Assembly: GCF_003129485.1 (NCBI RefSeq)
Contig: NZ_QFFG01000001.1
Span: 744,001-808,000 of the forward strand
Direction of reading: 5' to 3'
DNA: 64,000 bases
From: Polaribacter aquimarinus
GTDB taxonomy: Bacteria > Bacteroidota > Bacteroidia > Flavobacteriales > Flavobacteriaceae
Shown: in pieces, positions 17,524 through 24,359 of the stretch
Position numbering within the stretch: the first letter of the stretch is position 1
Layout: every line of letters begins with the position of its first letter
Notes under the pieces: generated by a model
Seen by the model: only the letters and a program-made list of their open reading frames with translations
Databases searched by the model: none
What the model was told of the DNA's origin: nothing
Program-made: the position numbers and the translations under genes

Positions 17524-17859
17524 ATGTCAAAATCATATTATGATGCTGCCGATTTAAGAAAATTCGGAAAAATAACAGAATGGAGCGAAGAACTTGGAAA
17601 CAAGTTCTTTGATTATTATGGAAAAGTGTTTGAAGAAGGCGCTTTAACCGCTCGCGAAAAGAGCTTAATTGCTTTAGCTGTTGCACACACAGAACAATGT
17701 CCTTATTGTATAGATGCCTATTCTAAAGATGGTTTGCAAAGAGGTATTACCAAAGAAGAAATGATGGAAGCCATTCACGTTGGTGCAGCCATAAAAAGTG
17801 GAGCTACTTTGGTTCACGGAGTACAAATGATGAATAAGGTGAATAAGCTTGAAATGTAA
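17524..17859 (+). CDS. Arsenosugar biosynthesis-associated AhpD/peroxidase-like protein
   Basis: 111 residues of the carboxymuconolactone decarboxylase / AhpD fold. The redox motif is E57-x-C59-P-Y-C62, with H55 before it; the His four residues after the second Cys in AhpD is a Tyr here (Y66). This variant belongs, by resemblance, to the clade that travels with arsS. It may reduce or oxidise a thiol or an arsenical intermediate with its CxxC pair; this is inference. First gene of the arsenosugar cluster, preceded by a weak -7 box. Confidence 0.88.
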   Translation: MSKSYYDAADLRKFGKITEWSEELGNKFFDYYGKVFEEGALTAREKSLIALAVAHTEQCPYCIDAYSKDGLQRGITKEEMMEAIHVGAAIKSGATLVHGVQMMNKVNKLEM

Positions 17860-17941
17860 TAATAATTATGAATTTTCAATTACGAATTATGAGATACTTT
17901 TCATTATTCGTAATTCATAATTCTACATTCGTAATTAAAAT
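17860..17941. repeat. Self-complementary AATTACG/AATTATG spacer before arsS
   Basis: Copies of AATTACGAATTATGA (around 17878-17892) and an inverted counterpart TTCGTAATTCATAATT (around 17907-17922), with further degenerate units up to the arsS ATG. It could fold as an RNA hairpin in the operon mRNA. Confidence 0.5.
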
Positions 17942-18997
17942 ATGGCAACAAAATCTTTAAAAGCAAGAAATAACGATATTGCAAATACAGCACGTCAAAT
18001 GGAAATTCTTTCAAACGGAATTTTCGCAGACGGAGAATTACCCACTTTTGCAGCAAAAATTAAAGAGACAAATCAGTTTCCTTTACGTCCTAAAAAGTTA
18101 GAGATTTTACAAATCAATTTAGGTTATATGTGCAATCAAGTTTGTGAACATTGTCACGTAGATGCTGGTCCAGACCGTAAGGAAATTATGACGCTTGACA
18201 CGATGCATCAGTGTTTGGAAGTTATCAAAAATACGGGAGCACATACTTTAGATTTAACAGGTGGCGCACCAGAAATGAATCCTAATTTTAGATGGTTTGT
18301 AGAAGAAGCATCTAAAGCTGGTATTAAAGATTTTATAGTTCGTTCTAATTTAACTATCATCAGAGCGAATAAAAAATACCACGACTTACCAGAATTCTTC
18401 AAAAAACACAATGTACACGTAGTTTCGTCTATGCCGCATTGGACGCGTGGAAAAACAGACAAACAAAGAGGAGATGGTGTTTTTGACAAATCCATTAAAG
18501 CTTTACAAGAACTGAATGCAGTAGGTTATGGAATGCCAAATTCTGATTTAAAACTAGACTTGGTATACAATCCTTCAGGTGCATTTTTACCTGGAGATCA
18601 AATGGCTTTAGAAGCCGATTTTAAAAAAGCATTAAAAGCTGATTTTAATATCGATTTCCATAGTTTATTTGCCATTACCAATTTACCTATCAGTCGTTTT
18701 TTAGATTATTTAATCGCTTCAGAAAATTACGAAGACTATATGTATTCGTTAGTAGAAGCTTATAATCCTGCAGCTGTAGCTAATGTAATGTGTACCAACA
18801 CACTTTCTGTAAGTTGGGATGGAAATTTGTATGATTGTGATTTCAATCAGATGCTAAATTTAAAAGTAGCAAGCAAAGTAAAACACATCTCTGAGTACAA
18901 TGAAGAAATTTTACAAAATAGAAATATAATTATCAATCAACATTGTTATGGTTGTACTGCTGGTGCAGGAAGCAGCTGTCAAGGTGTTGTCGCTTAA
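17942..18997 (+). CDS. arsS: Arsenosugar biosynthesis radical SAM protein ArsS
   Basis: 351 residues. ArsS is a radical SAM enzyme that transfers the 5'-deoxyadenosyl group to a dimethylated arsenical, giving a dimethylarsinoyl nucleoside, the precursor of arsenosugars. The [4Fe-4S] motif CxxxCxxC is C64-C68-C71 (CNQVCEHC), followed by HVDAGPDRKE typical of this family. LDLTGGAPEMN is the SAM-binding GGE-like motif. The C-terminal Cys-rich segment (C335, C338, C346: CYGCTAGAGSSC) and the upstream CTNTLSVSWDGNLYDCDF match the radical SAM/Cys-rich family. arsM follows after 14 bp. Confidence 0.95.
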   Translation: MATKSLKARNNDIANTARQMEILSNGIFADGELPTFAAKIKETNQFPLRPKKLEILQINLGYMCNQVCEHCHVDAGPDRKEIMTLDTMHQCLEVIKNTGAHTLDLTGGAPEMNPNFRWFVEEASKAGIKDFIVRSNLTIIRANKKYHDLPEFFKKHNVHVVSSMPHWTRGKTDKQRGDGVFDKSIKALQELNAVGYGMPNSDLKLDLVYNPSGAFLPGDQMALEADFKKALKADFNIDFHSLFAITNLPISRFLDYLIASENYEDYMYSLVEAYNPAAVANVMCTNTLSVSWDGNLYDCDFNQMLNLKVASKVKHISEYNEEILQNRNIIINQHCYGCTAGAGSSCQGVVA

Positions 18998-19011
18998 TCA
19001 AAAAAATAAAA

Positions 19012-19980
19012 ATGAGTTATTTAGAAACCACACACAATGTGTATAAAGAAGCAGCCTTAACACCAGATGTTGGGTTATGTTGCACTACAAATCCTATTTG
19101 GGAATTACCTGGTTTAAAAATCCCAAGAATTATGCAAGAGATGAATTACGGATGTGGCTCTACAGTGCACGCTCGTGATTTAACCAACAATCCTAAAATG
19201 TTGTATGTGGGTGTTGGAGGTGGAATGGAATTGCTCCAATTTGCCTATTTCAACAGAAATAAAGGCGGAGTTATTGGTTTAGATGTTGTGGATGAAATGC
19301 TAGAAGCTTCTCGTAAGAACTTTAAAATTGCCGAAGAACAAAACGATTGGTTTAAAAGTGAGTTTGTAGATTTACGTAAAGGTGATGCAATGGATTTACC
19401 TGTAGAAAGTAATTCTATTGATGTGGCTGCTCAAAACTGTTTGTTCAATATTTTTAAATCTGATGATTTAAAGAAAGCCATTGCAGAAATGTACCGTGTT
19501 TTAAAACCACATGGACGCTTGGTGATGAGCGACCCAACTTGTGAGCAACCCATGAATGATGAATTACGTAATGACGAACGTTTACGAGCATTGTGTTTAA
19601 GTGGTTCTTTATCGATTGCAGATTATGTAAAAGCCTTAACAGATGCTGGTTTTGGAACGATTGAAATTAGAGCTAGAAAACCTTACCGAATTTTAGACCC
19701 AAAGAATTACCCAACAGACGAATTGATTTATATAGAATCTATTGAAGTGGCAGCCATTAAAGATCCAATGCCAGAAGATGGACCTTGTATTTTTACAGGT
19801 AGAGCTGCTATTTATTATGGTGATAAAGATTATTTTGATGATGGATTAGGGCACGTTTTGTTAAAAAATCAACCCTTAGCCATTTGCGATAAAACTACTG
19901 CTGCATTACAAGCTTTAGGTAGAGATGATATTTTCTTCTCTCCTTCAACGTTTCATTATGATGGTGGTGGGTGTTGCTAG
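19012..19980 (+). CDS. arsM: Arsenosugar-type arsenite methyltransferase ArsM
   Basis: 322 residues from ATG 19012; the frame is open further upstream but that part overlaps arsS and is not family-like. ArsM methylates arsenite with SAM to mono- and dimethyl forms, the substrate of ArsS. Class I methyltransferase motif I is YVGVGGGMELL (about 65-75), followed by GLDVVDEML. Candidate arsenic-binding cysteines are C23/C24, C48 and the C-terminal CC. The extension after the methyltransferase fold, ending GGGCC, is characteristic of the ArsS-linked form rather than of ordinary detoxifying ArsM. Confidence 0.94.
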   Translation: MSYLETTHNVYKEAALTPDVGLCCTTNPIWELPGLKIPRIMQEMNYGCGSTVHARDLTNNPKMLYVGVGGGMELLQFAYFNRNKGGVIGLDVVDEMLEASRKNFKIAEEQNDWFKSEFVDLRKGDAMDLPVESNSIDVAAQNCLFNIFKSDDLKKAIAEMYRVLKPHGRLVMSDPTCEQPMNDELRNDERLRALCLSGSLSIADYVKALTDAGFGTIEIRARKPYRILDPKNYPTDELIYIESIEVAAIKDPMPEDGPCIFTGRAAIYYGDKDYFDDGLGHVLLKNQPLAICDKTTAALQALGRDDIFFSPSTFHYDGGGCC

Positions 19981-19996
19981 TTATTAATCGCTAATT

Positions 19997-20024
19997 GTCC
20001 TTTCTAGCGAAGTCGAGAAATCTC
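19997..20024 (+). repeat. 28-nt dispersed repeat, copy 1
   Basis: A 28-nt element beginning GTCCTTTCTAGCGAAG and ending TCGAGAAATCTC matches the copy at 20594-20621 at 24 of 28 positions. It lies between arsM and the rhodanese gene and is directly followed by the rhodanese promoter box. Confidence 0.6.
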
Positions 20025-20026
20025 AT

Positions 20027-20034
20027 TATTTTTG
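20027..20034 (+). promoter_or_regulatory. -7 promoter box, internal to the arsenosugar cluster
   Basis: TATTTTTG, an exact TAnnTTTG match, only 5 nt before the rhodanese ATG (20040). A transcript from here would be leaderless or nearly so. Confidence 0.5.
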
Positions 20035-20039
20035 TATAT

Positions 20040-20531
20040 ATGAAAAAACTTTTGATACTTTTTTTAGTGGTTAGCGCAACAACTTTTGGACAAAAAAAGT
20101 TAGACAAACTATTGAATAAATGGAACAAAAGAAATGTTCCTTATATGTCTGTAGAAACGTTAGCGTTACCCAAAACTGATGCCATTTTATTAGACGCAAG
20201 AGAACAAAAAGAGTTTGAAGTCAGTCATTTAAAAAATGCTATTTGTGTGGGGTATGACAAGTTCAAACTCAAAGAAACCATTGCAAAATTACCTGAAGAT
20301 AAAAATGCAAAAATTGTAGTGTATTGTTCTTTAGGCATTCGCTCTGAAACAGTTGCCCACAAACTAATACAAGCAGGATACACCAACGTATACAATTTAT
20401 ATGGTGGGATTTTTGAGTGGAAAAACGCCGATTTTCAAGTAGTAGATACCTTAGGCAACACCACTGAAAAAGTACATACGTTTAGCAAAGACTGGGGCAA
20501 ATGGTTGAAGAAAGGAAAGAAGGTGTATTAG
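20040..20531 (+). CDS. Exported rhodanese-like protein in the arsenosugar cluster
   Basis: 163 residues from the ATG at 20040 (a longer TTG-started frame runs through the upstream repeat and is unlikely). The first 18 residues are a signal peptide (MKKLLILFLVVSATTFGQ), so the protein acts in the periplasm. A single rhodanese domain follows: LLDAREQKEFEVSHLKNAI, then the active-site loop C96-SLGIRS, and YNLYGGIFEW. Rhodaneses carry sulfur as a persulfide; here it might make thio-arsenicals or trap arsenic on the thiol, but that is speculation. The stop codon lies inside the TTAGTTG tandem repeat. Confidence 0.9.
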   Translation: MKKLLILFLVVSATTFGQKKLDKLLNKWNKRNVPYMSVETLALPKTDAILLDAREQKEFEVSHLKNAICVGYDKFKLKETIAKLPEDKNAKIVVYCSLGIRSETVAHKLIQAGYTNVYNLYGGIFEWKNADFQVVDTLGNTTEKVHTFSKDWGKWLKKGKKVY

Positions 20532-20576
20532 TTGTTAGTTGTTAGTTGTTAGTTGTTAGTTGTTAGTTGTTAGTTG
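20528..20576 (+). repeat. Perfect tandem repeat (TTAGTTG)x7
   Basis: Seven exact head-to-tail copies of the 7-nt unit TTAGTTG. The first copy contains the TAG stop codon of the rhodanese gene. The last ends 15 nt before the glycosyltransferase ATG. Confidence 0.95.
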
Positions 20577-20591
20577 AAAATTACAAATTTT

Positions 20592-21218
20592 ATGTCATTT
20601 CGAGCGCATTCGAGAAATCTCTTACTCATCTTTACGAGAAACCCAGAATTAGGAAAAGCAAAAACACGTTTAGCTAAAACCGTGGGTGATAAAACTGCTT
20701 TAGAAATTTACAAATTCTTACTCCAAAAAACTCGCGATATTTCTTCCAAAGTAAATGCAGATAAAGCTGTTTATTATTCTGTAAAAGTTAGAGACAACGA
20801 TATTTGGGAGGCATCCCTCTATCAAAAACACCAACAAAAAGGAGAAAATTTAGGCAACAGAATGCAAAATGCATTTACTAACGGATTTAATGCGGGCTAT
20901 GAAAAAGTGCTCATTATTGGTAGTGATTTATACGATTTATCATCAAAAAATATCGATAAAGCTTTTGATGAATTAGAGAATAACGATGTAGTCCTTGGTC
21001 CTGCCAAAGATGGTGGTTATTATTTATTAGGTATGAAAAAATTACATACGTCCGTATTCAAAAATAAAAATTGGGGAACAGAAACTGTTAGAGAAGCTAC
21101 TTTACAAGATTTAATTCATCAAAAAGTGAAATTATTAGAAGAAAAGAACGACATAGATGTATATGAAGATATCATCGATATTCCAGAAATTATGGAAACG
21201 TTCATCAATTCTAAATAA
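20592..21218 (+). CDS. TIGR04282-type arsenosugar biosynthesis glycosyltransferase
   Basis: 208 residues from ATG 20592. The body is a GT-A fold of the DUF2064/cofC-like type: LLLIFTRNPELGKAKTRLAK (nucleotide-binding start), GENLGNRMQNAF, VLIIGSDLYDLS (metal-binding SD), VLGPAKDGGYYLLGM and NWGTETVREAT. It probably adds a sugar or handles a sugar nucleotide during arsenosugar assembly; the exact substrate is unknown. Oddly, the first ten residues (MSFRAHSRNL) are encoded by a 28-nt dispersed repeat. Relatives normally begin right at the LLIIFTRNP strand, so the native start seems to have been replaced. Confidence 0.9.
   Translation: MSFRAHSRNLLLIFTRNPELGKAKTRLAKTVGDKTALEIYKFLLQKTRDISSKVNADKAVYYSVKVRDNDIWEASLYQKHQQKGENLGNRMQNAFTNGFNAGYEKVLIIGSDLYDLSSKNIDKAFDELENNDVVLGPAKDGGYYLLGMKKLHTSVFKNKNWGTETVREATLQDLIHQKVKLLEEKNDIDVYEDIIDIPEIMETFINSK
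20594..20621 (+). repeat. 28-nt dispersed repeat, copy 2 (inside glycosyltransferase N-terminus)
   Basis: Begins GTCATTTCGAGCGCAT and ends TCGAGAAATCTC; 24 of 28 positions match the copy at 19997-20024. From memory, elements of this type recur widely in Flavobacteria. It is in frame with the glycosyltransferase, and the ATG overlaps its first base. Confidence 0.65.
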
Positions 21219-21224
21219 TTTACA

Positions 21225-21926
21225 ATGAAAACACTTTTACTTTCTGCTTTTTTAAGCTTTACTTTTTTACAATTCAATGCACAATGTTCTGAAAATGCAT
21301 CCAATTTCGGAAACAACACCTCTACGCCTTCTTATAATGTTTCTGGAGATATTTCTGTTACACTAAACACCAACAACACCATAACCATTAATTTTGCTAG
21401 AAATTATAGTACTGCAACTGGACCAGATGTTCGATTGTATTTGATAAAATCTGAAGGAAAATCCATTGCAGAATTAAAAAGTTTAAACCCAGAAAATTTA
21501 GAAAACATTTCCTTTGGCTTGGTTGGTTTTTCTGGCGCTCAAAATTATACACAAACAATACCTAATGGAGTTGATATTTCAGAATACGATACTGTTTTTT
21601 TCTTCTGTCTTCAATTTACCGCTTTTTGGGATGTAGGTACATTTACACCATTTTCAAGCACAAACTGTTCGGTTTTGAGCAAAGTAGTTTTACCTGTTGA
21701 TAAAATTGAATTCTATCCAAACCCTGCAAAAGATAAAATTCAAATCTCAAATATTGATGGTGTTTCTGCTGAAATTCGTATTTTTAATGCTTTAGGAAAA
21801 CAAGTTTTACATCAACCTAAAATCACCAAAAAAACAATTGACATTTCTTCTTTTCATAAAGGAATTTATATTGTAAAAATTTCTGTTGATGGAAAATCCA
21901 AGACAAAAAAATTAGTGATTCAATAA
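21225..21926 (+). CDS. T9SS-sorted DM13-like protein
   Basis: 233 residues. A signal peptide (first about 20 residues, ending NAQ) is followed by a DM13-like domain (about 35-150: SYNVSGDISVTLNT, ITINFARNYSTATGPDVRLYL, SEYDTVFFFCLQF) and a C-terminal type IX secretion sorting domain (FYPNPAKDKIQIS ... GKQVLHQ ... GIYIVKISVDGKSKTKKLVI). DM13 domains are linked to redox or electron-transfer roles in other proteins. The protein would be secreted or attached to the cell surface. The gene starts 6 bp after the glycosyltransferase stop and abuts the nucleoside phosphorylase gene, so it is co-transcribed with them. Confidence 0.85.
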   Translation: MKTLLLSAFLSFTFLQFNAQCSENASNFGNNTSTPSYNVSGDISVTLNTNNTITINFARNYSTATGPDVRLYLIKSEGKSIAELKSLNPENLENISFGLVGFSGAQNYTQTIPNGVDISEYDTVFFFCLQFTAFWDVGTFTPFSSTNCSVLSKVVLPVDKIEFYPNPAKDKIQISNIDGVSAEIRIFNALGKQVLHQPKITKKTIDISSFHKGIYIVKISVDGKSKTKKLVIQ

Positions 21927-22745
21927 ATGGATAAAAAAAATCAATTACAAGAAACCATCACCTTTTTAAAAGAAAATGGAATTACAAATCCTGAAATCGG
22001 AATTGTTTTAGGCACAGGATTAGGCAAATTAGTGGATGAGATTTCAATTGAAAAAGAAATTGCGTATGCTGAAATCCCATATTTTCCTAAAGCCACAGTT
22101 GAATTTCATTCTGGAAGATTGATTTATGGAGAATTATCAGGAAAAAAAGTTCTTGTAATGTCTGGTCGTTTTCATTTGTATGAAGGTTACAATGCTTGGG
22201 AAGTTACTTATGGAATAAGAACTATGCATGGCTTAGGAATCGAAAATTTATTGATTTCTAATGCAGCAGGAGCAATAAACCTAAATTACGAAAAGGGAGA
22301 TTTAATGTTAATTGAAGACCACATTAATCTTCAAGGAAGTTCTCCTTTAGCATTTCAAGGCGCTAATACCTTTGGTAATATTTTTGCGGATATGTTAGAA
22401 CCTTATTCTAAAAGCATCAACGATAAAATGATACAAGTTGCCAAAGACCAAGACATTCAATTACATACAGGAGTTTACGCAAGTGTTTTAGGTCCGCAGT
22501 TAGAAACAAGAGCAGAATACAGAATGTTGCAAATTTTAGAAACAGATGCAGTGGGAATGAGCACTGTACCAGAAGTAATTGTTGCGAAACAACTCAACTT
22601 ACCTTGTGCTGCCATTTCAGTTTTGACCGATGAATGCGATCCTAAAAATTTACAACCTGTTGACATTGGAGAAATTATTGCCATTGCTGGTGAAGCCGAA
22701 CCTAAAATGATTGCTTTGTTTAAGGGCGTGATAAAATCGTTGTAA
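21927..22745 (+). CDS. Purine-nucleoside phosphorylase
   Basis: 272 residues of the trimeric PNP family, which splits purine nucleosides with phosphate into base and ribose-1-phosphate. Signatures: GIVLGTGLGKL (phosphate loop), FHSGRL, SGRFHLYEGY, ISNAAGAIN, VLGPQLETRAEYRM, GMSTVPEVIVA and LTDECD (base recognition). Its place in the arsenosugar operon suggests that it releases adenine from the dimethylarsinoyl nucleoside made by ArsS, leaving an arsinoyl-ribose-1-phosphate; this substrate is inferred. The start codon directly abuts the previous stop codon. Confidence 0.95.
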   Translation: MDKKNQLQETITFLKENGITNPEIGIVLGTGLGKLVDEISIEKEIAYAEIPYFPKATVEFHSGRLIYGELSGKKVLVMSGRFHLYEGYNAWEVTYGIRTMHGLGIENLLISNAAGAINLNYEKGDLMLIEDHINLQGSSPLAFQGANTFGNIFADMLEPYSKSINDKMIQVAKDQDIQLHTGVYASVLGPQLETRAEYRMLQILETDAVGMSTVPEVIVAKQLNLPCAAISVLTDECDPKNLQPVDIGEIIAIAGEAEPKMIALFKGVIKSL

Positions 22746-22749
22746 TTAA

Positions 22750-22780
22750 GACCTTTCAGGTTTTAAAAACCTGAAAGGTC
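22750..22780. repeat. REP-like palindrome upstream of the RAYT
   Basis: Perfect inverted repeat: arm GACCTTTCAGGTTTT (22750-22764), central A, and its complement up to 22780. Its core CCTTTCAGGTTTT resembles that of the palindrome at 23365-23397, so the pair flanks the transposase gene. It may also act as a terminator for the phosphorylase transcript. Confidence 0.85.
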
Positions 22781-22794
22781 TCTTAAAAAAGAAA

Positions 22795-23358
22795 ATGAAA
22801 ACTGAAAAGATTCTAACTGATAATTATTATCATATTTACAATAGAGGAAATAATGGTGATGATATTTTTTATGAAGAAAAAAACTATGATTATTTTTTGA
22901 TTTTAATAAAAAAATACCTGTTACCAATCTGTGAAATTTATGCATATTGTCTCCTTAAAAACCATTTTCACATCCTGTTAAGAATTAAAGATACTGTTGA
23001 TAATCCATCTCAACATTTTTCTAATTTATTCAACGCCTATACAAAAGCAATGAATAAAAAATACAATAGAACAGGGAGCTTGTTTGAAAAACCTTTTAAA
23101 AGAATTAAAATAACTGATGAAAATTATTTAAAAACATTAATTCTATACATACATCTTAACCCAGAACATCATCAAATTTCCAAAGATTTTAATAACTATA
23201 AATATTCATCTTATAAATCTATAATTTCGTCAAAAGAAACACATATTCAAAGAAATACTGTATTAGAATATTTTGATGGTATTGATAATTTTACAGATAC
23301 ACATTTACAAAGAAAAATATTTGTCAATGAAAGAAATATGCAACTATTCTTAGAATAA
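22795..23358 (+). mobile_element. REP-associated tyrosine transposase (RAYT, Y1/IS200-like)
   Basis: 187 residues of the Y1 HUH-nuclease fold. The HUH pair is H57-F-H59 in LKNHFHILL. Further RAYT signatures are RTGSLFEKPFKR and YIHLNPE, and the likely catalytic tyrosine lies in NYKYSSY (Y137 or Y140). RAYTs are single-copy domesticated transposases thought to move REP palindromes. Here the gene is bracketed by two related palindromes (22750-22780 and 23365-23397), 14 and 6 nt from its ends. It sits between two genes of the arsenosugar operon, which it splits. All catalytic residues seem present, so it may be active. Confidence 0.92.
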
Positions 23359-23364
23359 AACAGC

Positions 23365-23397
23365 AAACCCTTCAGGTTTTGAAAACCTGAAGGGTTT
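23365..23397. repeat. REP-like palindrome downstream of the RAYT
   Basis: Perfect inverted repeat: arm AAACCCTTCAGGTTTT (23365-23380), central G, and its complement up to 23397. Variant of the palindrome on the other side of the transposase gene (CCCTTCAGG against CCTTTCAGG). Confidence 0.85.
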
Positions 23398-23411
23398 ATA
23401 GCGCTATACAT

Positions 23412-24359
23412 ATGAAAAACTTTTTCAAATCATTTATTTTAGAAAAAACTGGTGCATCTTCACTACAAGAAAAAGAAGTCATTCAAAATTTGTGGAGTGG
23501 TTATGGGAAAATAATACGAGTTGCTTTAAAGGGTTGTGTAACAGAAAGTGTTGTGGTTAAAAATGTTCAGTTACCAAAACAAACAAATCACCCAAGAGGT
23601 TGGAATTCTGATATTGGTCATCAACGAAAACTAAAGTCTTATCAAGTAGAAACCAACTGGTATCAAAATTATAGCCATAAAAGTTCTGCTCGTTTGCCAA
23701 AATGCTTTGGAGTAACACAAAAAGAGGACGAAGTGCTCATTATTTTAGAAGATTTAGATGCGGCTGGTTTTCCGATTCGGAAAAGTGCTGTTGCATGGAA
23801 AGATATTGAAATCTGTTTAGAATGGTTGGCAAAGTTTCATGCAAGCTATTTAGGCAAAGTTCCGAAAGGGCTTTGGGAAACAGGTACGTATTGGCATTTA
23901 GCAACCAGACCTCAAGAAATGGAAGTGTTAAGTGATATTTCACTTAAAGAAGCAGCCTCAAAAATTGATACCCAATTAAACAATTGCCAATTCAAAACCT
24001 TAGTACATGGGGATGCAAAATTGGCAAACTTTTGTTTTGCTGAAGACGGAAAAGTGGCTAGTGTCGATTTTCAATATGTAGGTGGTGGTTGCGGAATGAA
24101 AGACGTTGCCTACTTTGTTGGGAGTTGTTTGTACGAAGAAGACTGTGAGCGTTTAGAAACTCAAATTTTAGACACTTATTTTGGTTATTTACATCAAGCA
24201 TCAGGAAGCAAAAACGAAGCTTTAGAAAAGGAATGGCGCGCTTTGTATCACGTAGCTTGGGCAGATTTTCATCGTTTTTTAAAAGGATGGAGTCCTGGAC
24301 ATTGGAAAATTAATAGTTATAGTGAACGAATCACGCAATCTGTAATTCAAAATTTATAA
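23412..24359 (+). CDS. Small-molecule phosphotransferase (APH/ecdysteroid-kinase-like)
   Basis: 315 residues of the aminoglycoside-phosphotransferase / EcKinase type. Kinase motifs: VVVKNVQ (ATP-site Lys), LEDLDAAGF (hinge region), the catalytic loop [11 protein letters not shown] (H199, D201, N206) and VDFQ (D219, metal ligand) followed by [11 protein letters not shown]. These enzymes phosphorylate a hydroxyl of a small molecule with ATP. Its coupling to the phosphatase gene (1-nt overlap) and its place after the phosphorylase suggest that it acts on a ribose-type intermediate of arsenosugar synthesis; that is inference. The gene lies just downstream of a REP palindrome. Confidence 0.85.
   Translation: MKNFFKSFILEKTGASSLQEKEVIQNLWSGYGKIIRVALKGCVTESVVVKNVQLPKQTNHPRGWNSDIGHQRKLKSYQVETNWYQNYSHKSSARLPKCFGVTQKEDEVLIILEDLDAAGFPIRKSAVAWKDIEICLEWLAKFHASYLGKVPKGLWETGTYWHLATRPQEMEVLSDISLKEAASKIDTQLNNCQFKTLVHGDAKLANFCFAEDGKVASVDFQYVGGGCGMKDVAYFVGSCLYEEDCERLETQILDTYFGYLHQASGSKNEALEKEWRALYHVAWADFHRFLKGWSPGHWKINSYSERITQSVIQNL

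Noticed and set aside
18943..19011. Upstream extension of arsM overlapping arsS
   Set aside because: Cys/Trp-rich out-of-frame translation of the arsS 3' end; arsM homologues begin at the MSYLETT start.
20528..20576. Tandem repeat as a CRISPR array
   Set aside because: The 7-nt units follow each other without spacers, and no cas gene is present.
22795..23358. Full IS200/IS605 element with tnpB
   Set aside because: No tnpB or other accessory gene is adjacent; the motifs and flanking palindromes fit a RAYT.
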